DNA of 64,000 nucleotides from Pectinophora gossypiella (Eukaryota; Arthropoda; Insecta; Lepidoptera; Gelechiidae), in the NCBI RefSeq assembly GCF_024362695.1, contig NC_065420.1, forward strand, positions 13,121,420-13,185,419, written 5' to 3'. The position numbers and the translations under genes were made by a program. This document shows positions 1 to 9,701 of the stretch, in pieces. The first letter of the stretch is position 1; every line of letters starts with the position of its first letter. The notes below the pieces were generated by a model, which saw nothing but the letters and a program-made list of their open reading frames with translations, was not told the DNA's origin and made no database searches.

Positions 1-77
1 TATAACTGGTCCGTTGTGAATAGAACAGGAAGCTATAGGTGTTTTTAAATGTATTTTTGACTCGGGTACATCAACTT

Positions 78-190
78 AAAGCGGTATACAGGGTGTTAGT
101 GACATCGTAGCGAATACTGAGGGGGATGATTCAGACCCTGATCCTGAGTTAAATCTCATGTGGAATTTTCCATCGCAAAATTATGGGATT
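78..190 (+). mobile_element. Element G fragment (one arm)
   Basis: It starts with the motif ACAGGGTGTTAGTGACATCG and continues into a GATTCAGACCCTGATCCTGAG-like stretch. The same arm occurs twice, in opposite orientation, in the complete element at 39115-39360, so this is a half copy of a short inverted-repeat element. Confidence 0.6.
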
Positions 191-929
191 GAAAATGCTT
201 CATAAACACAAAGGAAATATGAATTAATACTTATCAATTATTATACTTAATAAATTAACTAATAATAATTGTATAATTCACTTTTTTTCTGAAATCTCTG
301 AGAAAGCTTATAATTATCATTCTTTATATAAAAACAATCTGTTATACTTTAATGCACAGTAACTGAAATAAACAAATTAGTGCAGTAACGAATAGGCAAC
401 CTTATTACTCTAAAGCAATTTCTTCTGGGAAGTCACTACAAAGTAGGAATTAACCATAAATAAACTTCGATACGGTATGGTGCAACAATTATCACCTTAG
501 TAATCATACTTCTATCTACTTTGGTGGTATTATATCTTCAAGCAAATTAACATCAGGACTATCTATTATCTCTGCCTACCCTGTGAAGTTTCACACACAA
601 CATAATTTATGTAATACTCTGAACATTCCGTGAAAATAGTCAAGCGCCTAACATTATGAATTAGCTATGATTTTCTATTGTGTTTTTCTTTAGACAATAA
701 CAACGGCCTTAACCATTGCTTTGAAGAAAATCGCAGGAACTTTTTAGTTTTTAATAATTAAAATTTGATAAGCGCTTTACTGAGCTTTATTTTCATTGAA
801 GTTCGTATGGATTTTTGTTCTGAATGTTATTAATTCGCCACTATCGTAATTTTTCGTTATGTTTTAATATTTCCCTTATTTGATCGTCGTTGCATAGGCT
901 ATTACAGATTATACTTATAGATAACTAAG
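191..929. other. AT-rich intergenic stretch, no gene seen
   Basis: No coding frame with recognisable protein features, no RNA gene and no clear repeat family was found on either strand. Confidence 0.5.
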
Positions 930-1270
930 CCCAGTTAGAACAACGCTAAACTCTCGCTGTAAGGTCGCAGATTCGGATAAGGGCCTAAACCAATGATTTT
1001 TCGAAATCCTTTTTCGAATTCACGTTTGGATCCTAAACGATGATCACGTGCTCAGCGGTGAAGGAAAACACATACACATACATAACCTCACGCCTATTTC
1101 CCACCTTTTTTTTTAGACGTGACTTATTGTAAATTTGCCGCAGATGGCATTAACTACTTGGCCGGAATGTTTCCCATCGGGGTAAGCAGAGACTGTAGAA
1201 TTCCATTTGTGAAGGAAAACATCGTGAGGAAACCCACATACCCCAAAAATGTGGTTAGGACTCCTAACCT
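930..1270 (+). mobile_element. SINE family F4, degraded and interrupted
   Basis: The head resembles a tRNA B box region (GGTCGCAGATTCGGAT). It is followed by the family body 'GTGCTCAGCGGTGAAGGAAA'. A LINE tail fragment at about 1106-1168 interrupts it, and 'CATCGTGAGGAAACCCACAT' resumes afterwards. The best complete copy in the window is at 23588-23975. Confidence 0.6.
1106..1168 (-). mobile_element. LINE 3' end with poly(A), reverse orientation
   Basis: The T-run followed by GACGTGACTTATTGTA is the reverse complement of the end of the RNase H LINE at 1660-2556. It is one of about ten dispersed, 5'-truncated copies of that tail in this window. Confidence 0.65.
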
Positions 1271-1361
1271 AACCTAACTTAGTGGATTCTCCAGATTTCT
1301 TCCTGACGATGTCCCAATAAAACACCCCTCAGCCCCTGCTGAACTACTCCATCCTGCATAC

Positions 1362-1635
1362 AGAATTGGGTCGTGTACTAGGTTCAAGATAAATTATTAA
1401 ATTCTGATTACTAAATAAAGACACATCTAAAAGTAACGAAAAACGTTTTCTTTTTTCAATTTTACTCATTTTTGAATTTTAAACAAGAAAAACGTAATAA
1501 TAAGTCCGACAATTTATCTCGTTTTTCTATGACGTCACAAAGTGCTTTTTCAAACAAATTCTATAGTAATTTCGTGTTTTGACGTTTAGTAAAAAGTAAC
1601 TGATTTGACTAGTTGGAAACTAGCCTATTGGTATA
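1362..1635 (+). mobile_element. Element M, MITE-like non-autonomous element
   Basis: It runs from GAATTGGGTCGTGTACTAGG to GACTAGTTGGAAACTAGCC, about 270 bp, with no coding capacity. At least six further copies occur (16572, 17625, 46696, 48488, 57203, 59788). The repeated defined ends point to a mobile unit, but the terminal inverted repeats are weak, so its class is not settled. Confidence 0.65.
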
Positions 1636-1659
1636 TCATTCAGTGAAATTTCGACACCA

Positions 1660-2253
1660 TTGGAATTCATTCGGCTCAATATGAATGGGGCTGTCCAGAT
1701 TTACACGGATGGAAGCCATCATGATGACGCCACAGGCGCAGCATTTGTTATTATCCGCCCTGATGGGAAAGAAATCATTAAAAAACTAAAATTACACCCA
1801 TCATGCTCCATATTCCAGGCTGAATTGTTGGCCATTGAGAACGCATGCAAATGGATAGTTACTAACAAAATCCCCAAGTCATTTATATTCTCTGACTGTA
1901 AGTCTGGACTTATTGAGCTGATGAATCCCAATAGTCATAACTACTTTTCAGTCAATATCCATAATTTAATACACCAGGCCAAAAGTAACAAATTGGAAAT
2001 AGCTTTTCTGTGGATAAAAGCACATGCGGGCTTCCCTGGCAATGGACTGCTGATGCAGCTGCCAAATGCGCCGCCTGTATGCACAAACAAGCTGGTTACG
2101 ATTACACCCCAATTAGTCATATTAAACACAAAAATAAACTTATATCCCAACAAGCATCACACGACCTCTAGTACTCCAACCATAATAACTGCAGATACAC
2201 TAAGACCTGGTTCCCCACGTTTCACGACCTCGAACATTATCTATAAGCCATAG
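1660..2253 (+). pseudogene. Non-LTR retrotransposon RNase H domain, frameshifted
   Basis: The reading frame starts with an RNase H fold: first catalytic Asp in YTDGS (about residue 18), Glu in FQAELLAIENA (about 54), second Asp in FSDCKSG (about 79), then the WIKAHAGFPGN strand-helix. After that Gly-Asn the expected ELADAAAK-type helix with the last Asp is found only in another frame, so a frameshift near 2043 destroys the active site. The last 60 or so residues of this frame are out-of-frame readthrough. This is the C-terminal part of a non-LTR (LINE) element of an RNase H-carrying clade, 5'-truncated. The reverse transcriptase is absent. It is not a host gene. Confidence 0.75.
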
Positions 2254-2556
2254 AGGCAGCCAATCAGCTCGCGACACCAAACACTTCAGGACCCCGATAC
2301 CGACCCCCCCGGCGTGGTCGACGATTTCCCTCAATCAGCGCTTATCGCTATCGACCCACTAGGGTTGATTAATTCTTTCAAATATTTTTCCTCTCAGACG
2401 ACGCCCTGAGCCGAGGTTCGCGCCCAACTGGGCACCCTCAGGCCTGTTGTCTTAAACGTTGTACCGGGTGAGAGCCTTCAGCGCTCCCCATTTGTCCGGC
2501 CAAGTAGTTAATGCCATCTGCGGCAAATCTACAATAAGTCACGTAAAAAAAAAAAC
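2254..2556 (+). mobile_element. LINE 3' untranslated region and poly(A) tail
   Basis: It directly follows the RNase H fragment and ends in TACAATAAGTCACGT plus an A-run. Truncated copies of exactly this tail recur at 1106, 19866, 30403, 31283, 41948, 42716, 43617, 52075 and 61017. This copy therefore links the orphan tails to their parent LINE. Confidence 0.7.
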
Positions 2557-3125
2557 AATATCTATCAACTGTCTAGCCATACTTCATCATTACACAATTT
2601 CTAACCAACCACGGTTATCACAAAGCTTATCTAAATAGATTTAAAAGCACTATCACAATGGTTCTACCCCCCAAACTATTCACCACTTAATCATCGAATA
2701 TCCCAGATTCCAATCCAGCAGACTTAAGCATACTAGCAACTCATCCTTCTTCAATATAAATCCCTACAACATATCTGAGGTTATTAGTAAACAATCCACC
2801 ATTGACACATTTCATTTACTACTAACAAATATAATTAAAGAACTTAAAACATTTAACCAAACATTTCCCACTCTTAGTATTATCCTAACCCCATATAACC
2901 AACTGATATACCTACACTAGAAAACTATATAATAATAAATTCATAACTTTACAAACGTATAGCATTATCCTAACCTTACATAATTAACTTATATACTAAT
3001 TATATAGTATTAATAATAGTACTAACAATAGCTTATAGGTTAAGTCAATGTATGTACATATCCACCTATTAAGCCACTGCATGCGAACTCCCTGTCCTAT
3101 TGCACACCACCCGTCGTGCTGAATA
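2557..3125. other. AT-rich stretch, no gene seen
   Basis: Low-complexity A/T/C sequence. No supported reading frame or repeat family was recognised. Confidence 0.45.
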
Positions 3126-3283
3126 GTTGAGTGACTTCGAAATCTCCTCCGGCAACTTGAGTGACCTGCGCAACCTAAGTGACCTGCGCAACTTGGGCAA
3201 CTTGAGCAACTTGGGTGACCCGGGCAACTCGGGTGACCTAGGCAACTTGGGTGACCCGGGCAACCTGACCGACCTGTATTAGG
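3126..3283 (+). repeat. GC-rich minisatellite of 9-21 base units
   Basis: It is made of degenerate alternating units AACTTGGGTGACCCGGGC and AACTTGAGTGACCTGCGC. The plus strand stays open for about 50 codons as a Gly/Asn/Leu/Asp repeat (DLRN, NLGD, GDPGN), but a stop lies just before it and there is no initiator Met. A minisatellite is therefore favoured over a gene. It is much more GC-rich than the flanks and lies directly upstream of the orphan ORF at 3317. Confidence 0.6.
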
Positions 3284-3316
3284 TCTCCAAGTTGAGGTGC
3301 TGCCAGCCACATCGTC

Positions 3317-3877
3317 ATGAGCCACCCACTTCAGGACCCAAGTATCCACACCACCATTGCGCCACCAACGAACACCTTGGCGCAGAGCTCACAGGCGGAA
3401 GCTGGATCGTCGCGGGGTCGGCCGGCTGCGATGCAACAACTCCAGCTGCCTAATCCATGCCTCAACTGTCACCGGCTGGATACCATGGTGTGTCACCTGC
3501 AGGGGGTCATCAAGAGCAACTTGGAGACTATAGCGAGCCAGCTGGCTACGATTAGAATCCTCACGGACTTGGTTCACGCACCCACTCATCTTGACCAGAG
3601 TGAATACCAAAACCTACCCAGTGGATCTCAAATCAACGCACCCTCCACGGATGAACCACACGCCTTGGACCGCGCTGGCGGGTCTGGATGCAGCTGTGCC
3701 ATCCCGCGCCGTGGAAACGTCGATAGCCTGCCCGCGCCAACTTACCCCCAACCAAAGCGACGCAGAAGCATCAGCAGCATGACTACTGAGGCCCCATTAT
3801 CTCCTCGCGAATCACTTCCGGTGGTGACGGTGAATCTTCGGAGGAGGAGGACTTGGAGGATTGAATTGAATCATTAA
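3317..3877 (+). CDS. Orphan ORF, 186 codons, function unknown
   Basis: I do not recognise this protein. The frame is ATG to stop without interruption and is GC-rich against AT-rich flanks. It has a Ser/Gln/Pro-rich N-terminus, a short CLNCH motif near residue 49, a possible amphipathic helix (about 55-85) and a basic tail (PKRRR near 146, NLRRRRTW near 174). No signal peptide or membrane segment is visible. An A-run follows about 33 bases after the stop (3909), as in a retroposed transcript. It could be an element ORF1 (the basic, zinc-knuckle-like character would fit), a retroposed gene, or chance. The GC-rich minisatellite just upstream argues for caution. Confidence 0.3.
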   Translation: MSHPLQDPSIHTTIAPPTNTLAQSSQAEAGSSRGRPAAMQQLQLPNPCLNCHRLDTMVCHLQGVIKSNLETIASQLATIRILTDLVHAPTHLDQSEYQNLPSGSQINAPSTDEPHALDRAGGSGCSCAIPRRGNVDSLPAPTYPQPKRRRSISSMTTEAPLSPRESLPVVTVNLRRRRTWRIELNH

Positions 3878-4540
3878 TATTATTCTTTAGTAAATACTAT
3901 TCAGGAATGAAAAAAAAAAACACCTTTACTTTATATTATATTTAATAATATAAAGTATTTTTTTTTGTTTAATAAAAATTATACTATTTCTTCTTTTGTA
4001 TTCATTCATTGTTAAATATTAACTTACTCATTTTCTCTTTGATTTGTATTCGTTATTTTTAGCTTCAATTCATTGTTTAAATAAAATAAAAAATAAATAT
4101 AAAATAATTGTTTATTGTCATAGAAAAAGATCGACACAACATTGGGTACTACAGCTAGGACACACAAATGCTACAGAAGTATAACCCTGCTACCTGAACT
4201 AGGAGACCTGTATCTCAGGAAGCAGTGTTCAGCAATTACATCTTTTATAACATCGGTTTAGGCAGACCATTGTTAAACTGAATTTATTTGACAATAAACT
4301 GTGCTTAAATAAGAACAAATAAGCATGCAGTTTATGTCTTCTATTGCTATCCTTTACCTCATAATTCATCAACTGCCTCTCTCTCATTACTTTTCGACTC
4401 TGTATTATTGTCTATTAACCTCTTATCTTATTTTAACTTACCAGTAACTTAAAAACCTATAAGTGGAAATGACTAAGTTAACCATATTACAACATTATAA
4501 TACACTAATCATACTACCTCTCAACTAATAACATCAACCA
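3878..4540. other. AT-rich intergenic stretch, no gene seen
   Basis: No supported ORF. One short segment near 4100 (TTTATTGTCATAGAAAAA) recurs near 45998, so part of it may be an unnamed repeat. Confidence 0.4.
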
Positions 4541-4544
4541 TCAT

Positions 4545-4885
4545 CATCATCATCAGCCGTACGACGCACACTGCTGGGCATAGGCCTCCCCCAAGGATCT
4601 CCACGACGATCGGTCCTGCGCTGCCCGCATCCAGCGGCTTCCCGCGACCTTCACCAGATCGTCGGTCTACCTTGTAGCGGGCCTACCCACTGAGCGTCGT
4701 CCGACACGTGGTCGCCATTCTAGAACCTTTCCGCCCCATCAGCCATCGGTTCTCCTCGCTATGTGTCCTGCCCACTGCCACTTCAGCTTTGCAATTCTCC
4801 GAGCTATGTCGGTGACTTTAGTTCTCCTGCGGATCTCCTCATTTCTGATTCGATCGAGCAGGGAAATACCGAGCATAGCTCACAT
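4545..4885 (-). pseudogene. RTE-like non-LTR element, C-terminal fragment
   Basis: Read on the minus strand it gives the characteristic C-terminus of a LINE polyprotein: a LLDRIRNEEIRRRTK segment, then IARRIAKLKWQWAGHIARR, then GRRSVGRPATR, then TDDLVKVAGSRWMRAAQDR. At least two in-frame stops interrupt it (after the DG following AGHIARR, and after GRPATR). It ends in a (TGATGA) simple repeat on the minus strand, as RTE-type LINEs often do. It is a dead, 5'-truncated copy. Confidence 0.75.
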
Positions 4886-5054
4886 CAACCATAACTTATA
4901 AATCGACACTAAATATTAATATTAACAAATTATACTCCACATACAAACATAGCAATATGTGCAAAGCGCACCCCATTAGCGCTGCGCACATAATAATGCC
5001 TCCTTATGTACTTTATATATAAAAAAAAAACCTAACTTAGGATGTATGTGACCT

Positions 5055-5165
5055 AGTGTTGGGCTGGCATTTCCTTGGCGGGTTGGAAGGTCAGACGACA
5101 GTCGCTGTAAAATACCGGACCTGACAAATCTTCAGGTTAGGTAAGCGGACTCTGTTAAAAAACGG
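5055..5165 (+). mobile_element. SINE family F4, 3' part
   Basis: It contains GGGCTGGCATTTCCTTGGCG and GGTTAGGTAAGCGGAC, matching the 3' half of the F4 copy at 23588-23975. Confidence 0.6.
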
Positions 5166-5228
5166 GATAAGGCTAAGGGAGGTAATGACTTATAGATTAC
5201 TATGCAATCAGTGATTATACATAGTATT

Positions 5229-5750
5229 AGTAGTAGGTTGCCTGGAAGAAATGTATGAGCAATAAGGCCGCCTATTGTGCTTTTCTGTGTTATAATAATG
5301 TTGTCATTGGCCCTAATTCCTGTAAACACCACCTAATTTTATTTTAAGTTATATCTGTCATTATCTTATCCGCCGAAAAGGAAAGGGACGGGTAATCGAC
5401 AAGCATAAAATTTATGGAACACACGTCAATTTTAAGCAGAAATCTAAAACAACCGTCTAAAAATTTTACAATGGCCAATAACCCGACAGAATTAAGTTGA
5501 TAGCACACGTCCAACGGTTTGCATACTAGCGAGATACATTTCGATACGCCCGGGTTATTCATTCATTTACTCATTCTTCCTAAAATTAAGAGCTGTCAAT
5601 CATCCGTCCCTTTCCTTTTCGGCGGATAAGAAAATGACAGGTGGTATAACTTAAAGTAAAATTGGGAGGTGTCTGCAGGAATCGGGGCCATTATCTCTGT
5701 ATTTTGTGTCCATTGTGCTCAATAAAGTATTTTATCTATCTATCTATAGT
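5229..5750 (+). mobile_element. LINE 3' tail interrupted by element B
   Basis: GGTTGCCTGGAAGAAATG and AATAAGGCCGCC match the LINE tail at 20565-20705. The tail resumes after the insertion as CTCAATAAAGTATTTTATC and ends in (TATC)n. Element B (5289-5694) sits inside it. Confidence 0.6.
5289..5694 (+). mobile_element. Element B, long-TIR MITE of about 400 bp, complete
   Basis: The two ends are inverted copies of each other: GGCCCTAATTCCTGTAAACA at the left and the complement of TGCAGGAATCGGGGCCA at the right. The inverted repeats continue inward for about 100 bases through CTTATCCGCCGAAAAGGAAA. There is no coding capacity. Further copies lie at 11724 (half), 39932, 47329, 48804/50396, 52680 and 56605. 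Confidence 0.75.
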
Positions 5751-5827
5751 ATATTGTTAATGGCAACAGACTCGTCCCCTATTACTTGGGAGTTACCATT
5801 CACCTTTGTCTAAACTTGACTCGTGAT

Positions 5828-6060
5828 ACCGCATTAACGGCCTCAGTGGTCCAGTGGTTGAGCGTTGAACTCACGATCCGGAGACCCCGGGTTCGAATCC
5901 CGGTGGGGACATATCACAAAAATCTCTTTGTGATCCCTAGTTTGGTTTAGGACCTTACAGGCTGATCACCTGATTGTCCGAAAGTAAGATGATCCGTTGC
6001 TCCCGATTACTATCTAAACAATCCCCTAGATACTAAGGTGTGATGGACTGTTTGGTCATA
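5828..6060 (+). mobile_element. SINE family F2 with tRNA-like head
   Basis: The head has an A box (TGGTCCAGTGGTTGAGCG) and a B box (GGTTCGAATCC) at tRNA spacing. An anticodon-like loop follows CTCACGA. The first and last seven bases do not form an acceptor stem, so this is a SINE head and not a functional tRNA gene. The 3' part has lost the HSP-like core present in other copies. Confidence 0.75.
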
Positions 6061-6112
6061 GGTTATAAATATGTCAAAATAATAAGAAAAGTAAAATATT
6101 AATTAAGAATAA

Positions 6113-6118
6113 TTTATT
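6113..6118 (-). terminator. Candidate poly(A) signal AATAAA, distal
   Basis: AATAAA on the minus strand, about 200 bases past the cuticular protein stop codon. A nearer AATAAA is at 6278-6283. The sequence alone does not show which is used. Confidence 0.35.
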
Positions 6119-6277
6119 AGAACACTTTCAGTATCTTTTTACACACTTAAAAAAATGTTATTACATAGTTTACTTTACATTTTATCATACAAAACGCTTT
6201 ATCACTTCGCATTCGTATAACTTTATCAATAAATTAGGTTGCTTCACACTTTTTTTTGCATTTTCATTAATGTTCTT

Positions 6278-6283
6278 TTTATT
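6278..6283 (-). terminator. Candidate poly(A) signal AATAAA, proximal
   Basis: AATAAA on the minus strand, 33 bases downstream of the stop codon of the cuticular protein gene. It would give a very short 3' UTR. Confidence 0.35.
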
Positions 6284-6315
6284 TTACACTGTTTTACTTA
6301 TACTATGGCACGTGT

Positions 6316-9300
6316 TCAATAATGATATCCAGTTTGTTCGTCGAAGCTCGGAGGCTGTCGCGATGCTTCGAATTCTTCGCCTTTCCCTGAGAAACTCGTC
6401 TCAGGTTTAAAGCTCTGAGCGGCAGAGGAAGTCTGATCAAACTGGTTCTGGCTACCCTGCGGTTGATTCTGAGGTCTGCGCCCGAAAGGCTGTGGCTTAC
6501 AGCAAGGGGAAACAAACCCAAACTGGTTCTTAGGTCCTTGAGGAGACTCAGGCTCTGCATTAGGCTCCTGCGAGGCAGGTTGGGCATTAGGTTCAGGGGA
6601 CTCGTCATCTGGTTGCTGAGAGCTCTGGCTCTGAGCACCAAATCTGTTCTGGTTTTGAGTCTGGCCAAATTGAGGCCTGGAAGGCTGAGCACCGAATTGA
6701 GGACGGGATCCCTGTTGAGGGCTTTGAACTCCAAATGTACTCTGGCTCTGGGCTAAAGCACCGAAGGGCTTATTATCATCTGTCGACTGTTGCGACTGAG
6801 CAGCAAAGTTGCTTTGAGACTGAGTGTTCTGGCCAAATTGCGGTTTGGGTTGACCACCAAATTGAGGCCGGGCACCTTGAACTTGAGCTGTAGACTGAAC
6901 ATTAAACTGCGATGCCGGTCTCTGATCTTCTTCATCGCTTGTCTGTCCAAACTGGGGTCGAGAGGGCTGGCTACCAAACTGGCTTTGAATCTGAACTTTT
7001 TGTCCAGTAGAAGATGCAGGTGTGCTGTCAGGTGAAGGAAGAGTCTGAGCGGGCTTGTTGTATTCGTAGATTTCACCAGAATACTGCGGTGAAGCAACGG
7101 GCTTCTCCGAATCATCGGTTTGTGGCTCTTTCTGGTTCACTGACGCTTGGGATTGGCTTTGGAACTTATTGTTGCCTCCAAAACTCTGAGGGAAAGCCGG
7201 CATGGTGGAAGGCTGCTGTCCAAACGAAGGTTGAGTAGGCTTTTGGCTGAAGGGAGAGTTAGATTGGGAAGTCTGACTAAACTGCGACTGTTGGAAGTTA
7301 GGACGGGATCCAAACTGTGCCTGAGCATTGAACTGAGTAGCTTGTGTAGGAGTTTGCGAAGGGAAAGGTGAGATTGAAGCTTGAGTTACTCCATTAATAG
7401 CTCCTTGAAACTGTGATGCAGATGGAGCAGTGGGTGCCAGTGTAGGAGGTCTAGGGTGTCTCGTTGATCCTTGGAAATTACCAGAAAACTGGGTTTGGGC
7501 TTGAGCAGAAGCAGCAGTTGGCGCTAAAGTAGGGGGTCTGGGATGCCTGGTCGATCCTTGGAACTGATTAACGGGAATAGCGGTTGAAGGAACACTTTGG
7601 AAAGAACTGGATGCCTGAGCGCTTTGGGAGAATGAAGGTTGCTGTGTCACCCTATTAAACTGATTAGATGGCGCACTAGGAAATCTGGATCCCTGTGGAA
7701 TACCAAAAGGTTTGGATGGCTGATTATAATAATAAGAGTCATCAGGGCCTTGGGGTTGTTGAGAGTAAGACGGTCTCGGTGTACTAGGTGAGAATTGAGC
7801 GTCATTGTTCTGAGCAAATGAAACCTGAGGCTGTTGTTGCTGCTGCCCAAACTGAGCATTTTGATTGAACTGTCCTTGAGACGACTGACTAGGGAAAACT
7901 GGAGTCTGGGCCTGGCCAAACGGACGGGAGCTAGGCCCTTGAGGACGAGAGCTGAATTGAGAACCTGAAGTACTTTGGCTGTTAAATTGGTTAGCAAAAG
8001 TAGCCTGAGTTGGGCGCCCGGGAGGACTAGAACTTGAGGAGGCAAAAGCGGAAGTACCAAATTGCATGTTGGCCTGAGAGATTGAGCCATCATTACTAGT
8101 CTCGAAAGGAGTCGTCAATTCGGTATCAGGTTGTGAGGTTGCCTTCTGAGCATCGAGTCCGAAACCAGAAGTGGATTGAGCAGAGGTAGCACTGAAACGG
8201 GATGGGAAACGATTACCATTTTGAACGGGTCTTGAAGGCTGTCTTTGAAAACCATTAGATTGTTGAGCCTGAGATCCGAAGCTGGATTCAGTGGGTAATG
8301 GGCCAGAAACGCTTTGTGGTCTACCTTGAGGAGCCTGGAAACTACTCGAAGCCTGAGCGTTGTATTGTTGGTTAAACTGAGAAGCACCCTTGCTAGGTCT
8401 CTGGGGCTGAGTTTGAGGTTTGGCGTTTTGGTTGTTAGACGTAGGTGGCAGGTACTCATTAGGTCTAGCACCTATCCCAGACTGACTAGATTGTCCCTGA
8501 GCAAAACCGTTACTGTTAGGAGAAGGACGACGTCCATTAGAAGGTTTGTTTTGGTTGGAGGACCCGAATTTACTTTCAGTGGAGAATGCATTAGCTGCTG
8601 GTTTGCCAAAAGATGTCAACGATCCTTGAGGACGACTTTCGTTTTGAAGGTCTTGCTGACCTAGAGGTACAAAGGTGCCAGCAGCTTTTTCGCTAGTTGG
8701 TTCTTCGCCCCTCTGATTTGAGCTATCAGCACTAACCAAAGAGGTCTGGGGATTTCCACCTTGGGGCCTGTTAGCTTGAGGCCTATTAGACTGAGGTCTA
8801 CCATTTTGAGGCTTGTTTATCGGAGGCAAGTATTCATTCCTGTTTCCAAAACCACTTCCTTGGCTAAAGGCACCATTTTGTGCCGATGTGGATCCAAAAG
8901 CGTTGATTTGTCCTTGAGCCGAGCCAGAGTTGTCTTGTTCAAACTGTCCTGAAGCAGCATCTTCTTGAGTTGATTGTCCAATAAATTGAGACTGCTGAGA
9001 TTGCGAAGTGAAACTGGGTCTTTTAGAACCGTTAGATCCGAAACCAAACGCACCTTGTGCGGATGATGAACCTTGGTTTGAGCCTGATGCAGCATTAATT
9101 TGGCCTGATTGTCCAGCAAGTCCGCTTGAAGACTGTCCTTTAGAAGCACTGCTAGAACCAAAACCACTCTGCCCAAAGGAACTTTGGTCGGAGTCCGAGT
9201 CTATGTTAATTTGAGTCGATTGCCCAGAAAGTCCGTTTGAAGATGGTCCTGATTGAACGTGAGAGCTTGGGCGTTTTGAAGCACTATTAAAGCGCGATCC

Positions 9301-9701
9301 AAACGTTGCTTGTCCAGAGAATGAAGATGAACCTTGATTCGCAGCCGAAGCCTTGTCATCTTGACCTGATTCTCCAGCATTCGCAGACTGTCCCGATTGT
9401 TCATTCAAAGCACCATCGGAGGCAGATCCAAAGGCTGCTTGTCCAGAAAATCTATTCCCTAGAGAAGGTCGGCCATTCTGGCCAGTCAAACTTGACCCTT
9501 GTCCGTCCTGGGCATTGAAGGCGGCTTGTCCACCGGTAAGTTTCTCAAACTGCTGGTTGTTCTGACTGATGAAAGTACCGCTAGCTGTCGCATCCGCGTC
9601 AGAGCCGCCAAATTTGGAAGACTGATGGGTATATTTGCCATTTGTGCTGTCATTCTCAGTGTAATCGCTTCCCACATTGTACTTCTGCGCGTCATACGAG
9701 C
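6316..9701 (-). CDS. Exon 3: Gln/Ser/Phe-rich tail of the cuticular protein
   Basis: This single 3386-nt exon encodes residues 253-1380. It consists of low-complexity, probably disordered units such as SRPQFGQ, QSQFGSQ, GRPSF and SSFSGQ. Two NEYLPP motifs echo the RTYLPP near the mature N-terminus; YLP motifs recur in cuticle proteins. A block FQGSTRHPRPPTLAPTA occurs twice in tandem (about residues 965-1015), showing internal duplication. The only Cys pair of the tail is CCKPQPFGRRP near residue 1315, close to the C-terminus GYHY. Abundant Gln and Ser suggest cross-linking, hydration or O-glycosylation, which is inference. The frame is open throughout despite the repeats, so it is under constraint. 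Confidence 0.85.

Noticed and set aside
2996..3349. 117-codon minus-strand ORF with Cys-Pro-Gly-His repeats
   Set aside because: It is the reverse reading of the minisatellite at 3126-3283. The repeat alone keeps the frame open.
5828..5915. tRNA gene
   Set aside because: A and B boxes are present, but the acceptor stem ends do not pair and the same unit occurs many times with a SINE core and tail. It is a SINE head. The same holds for all the tRNA-like heads of families F2 and F3.
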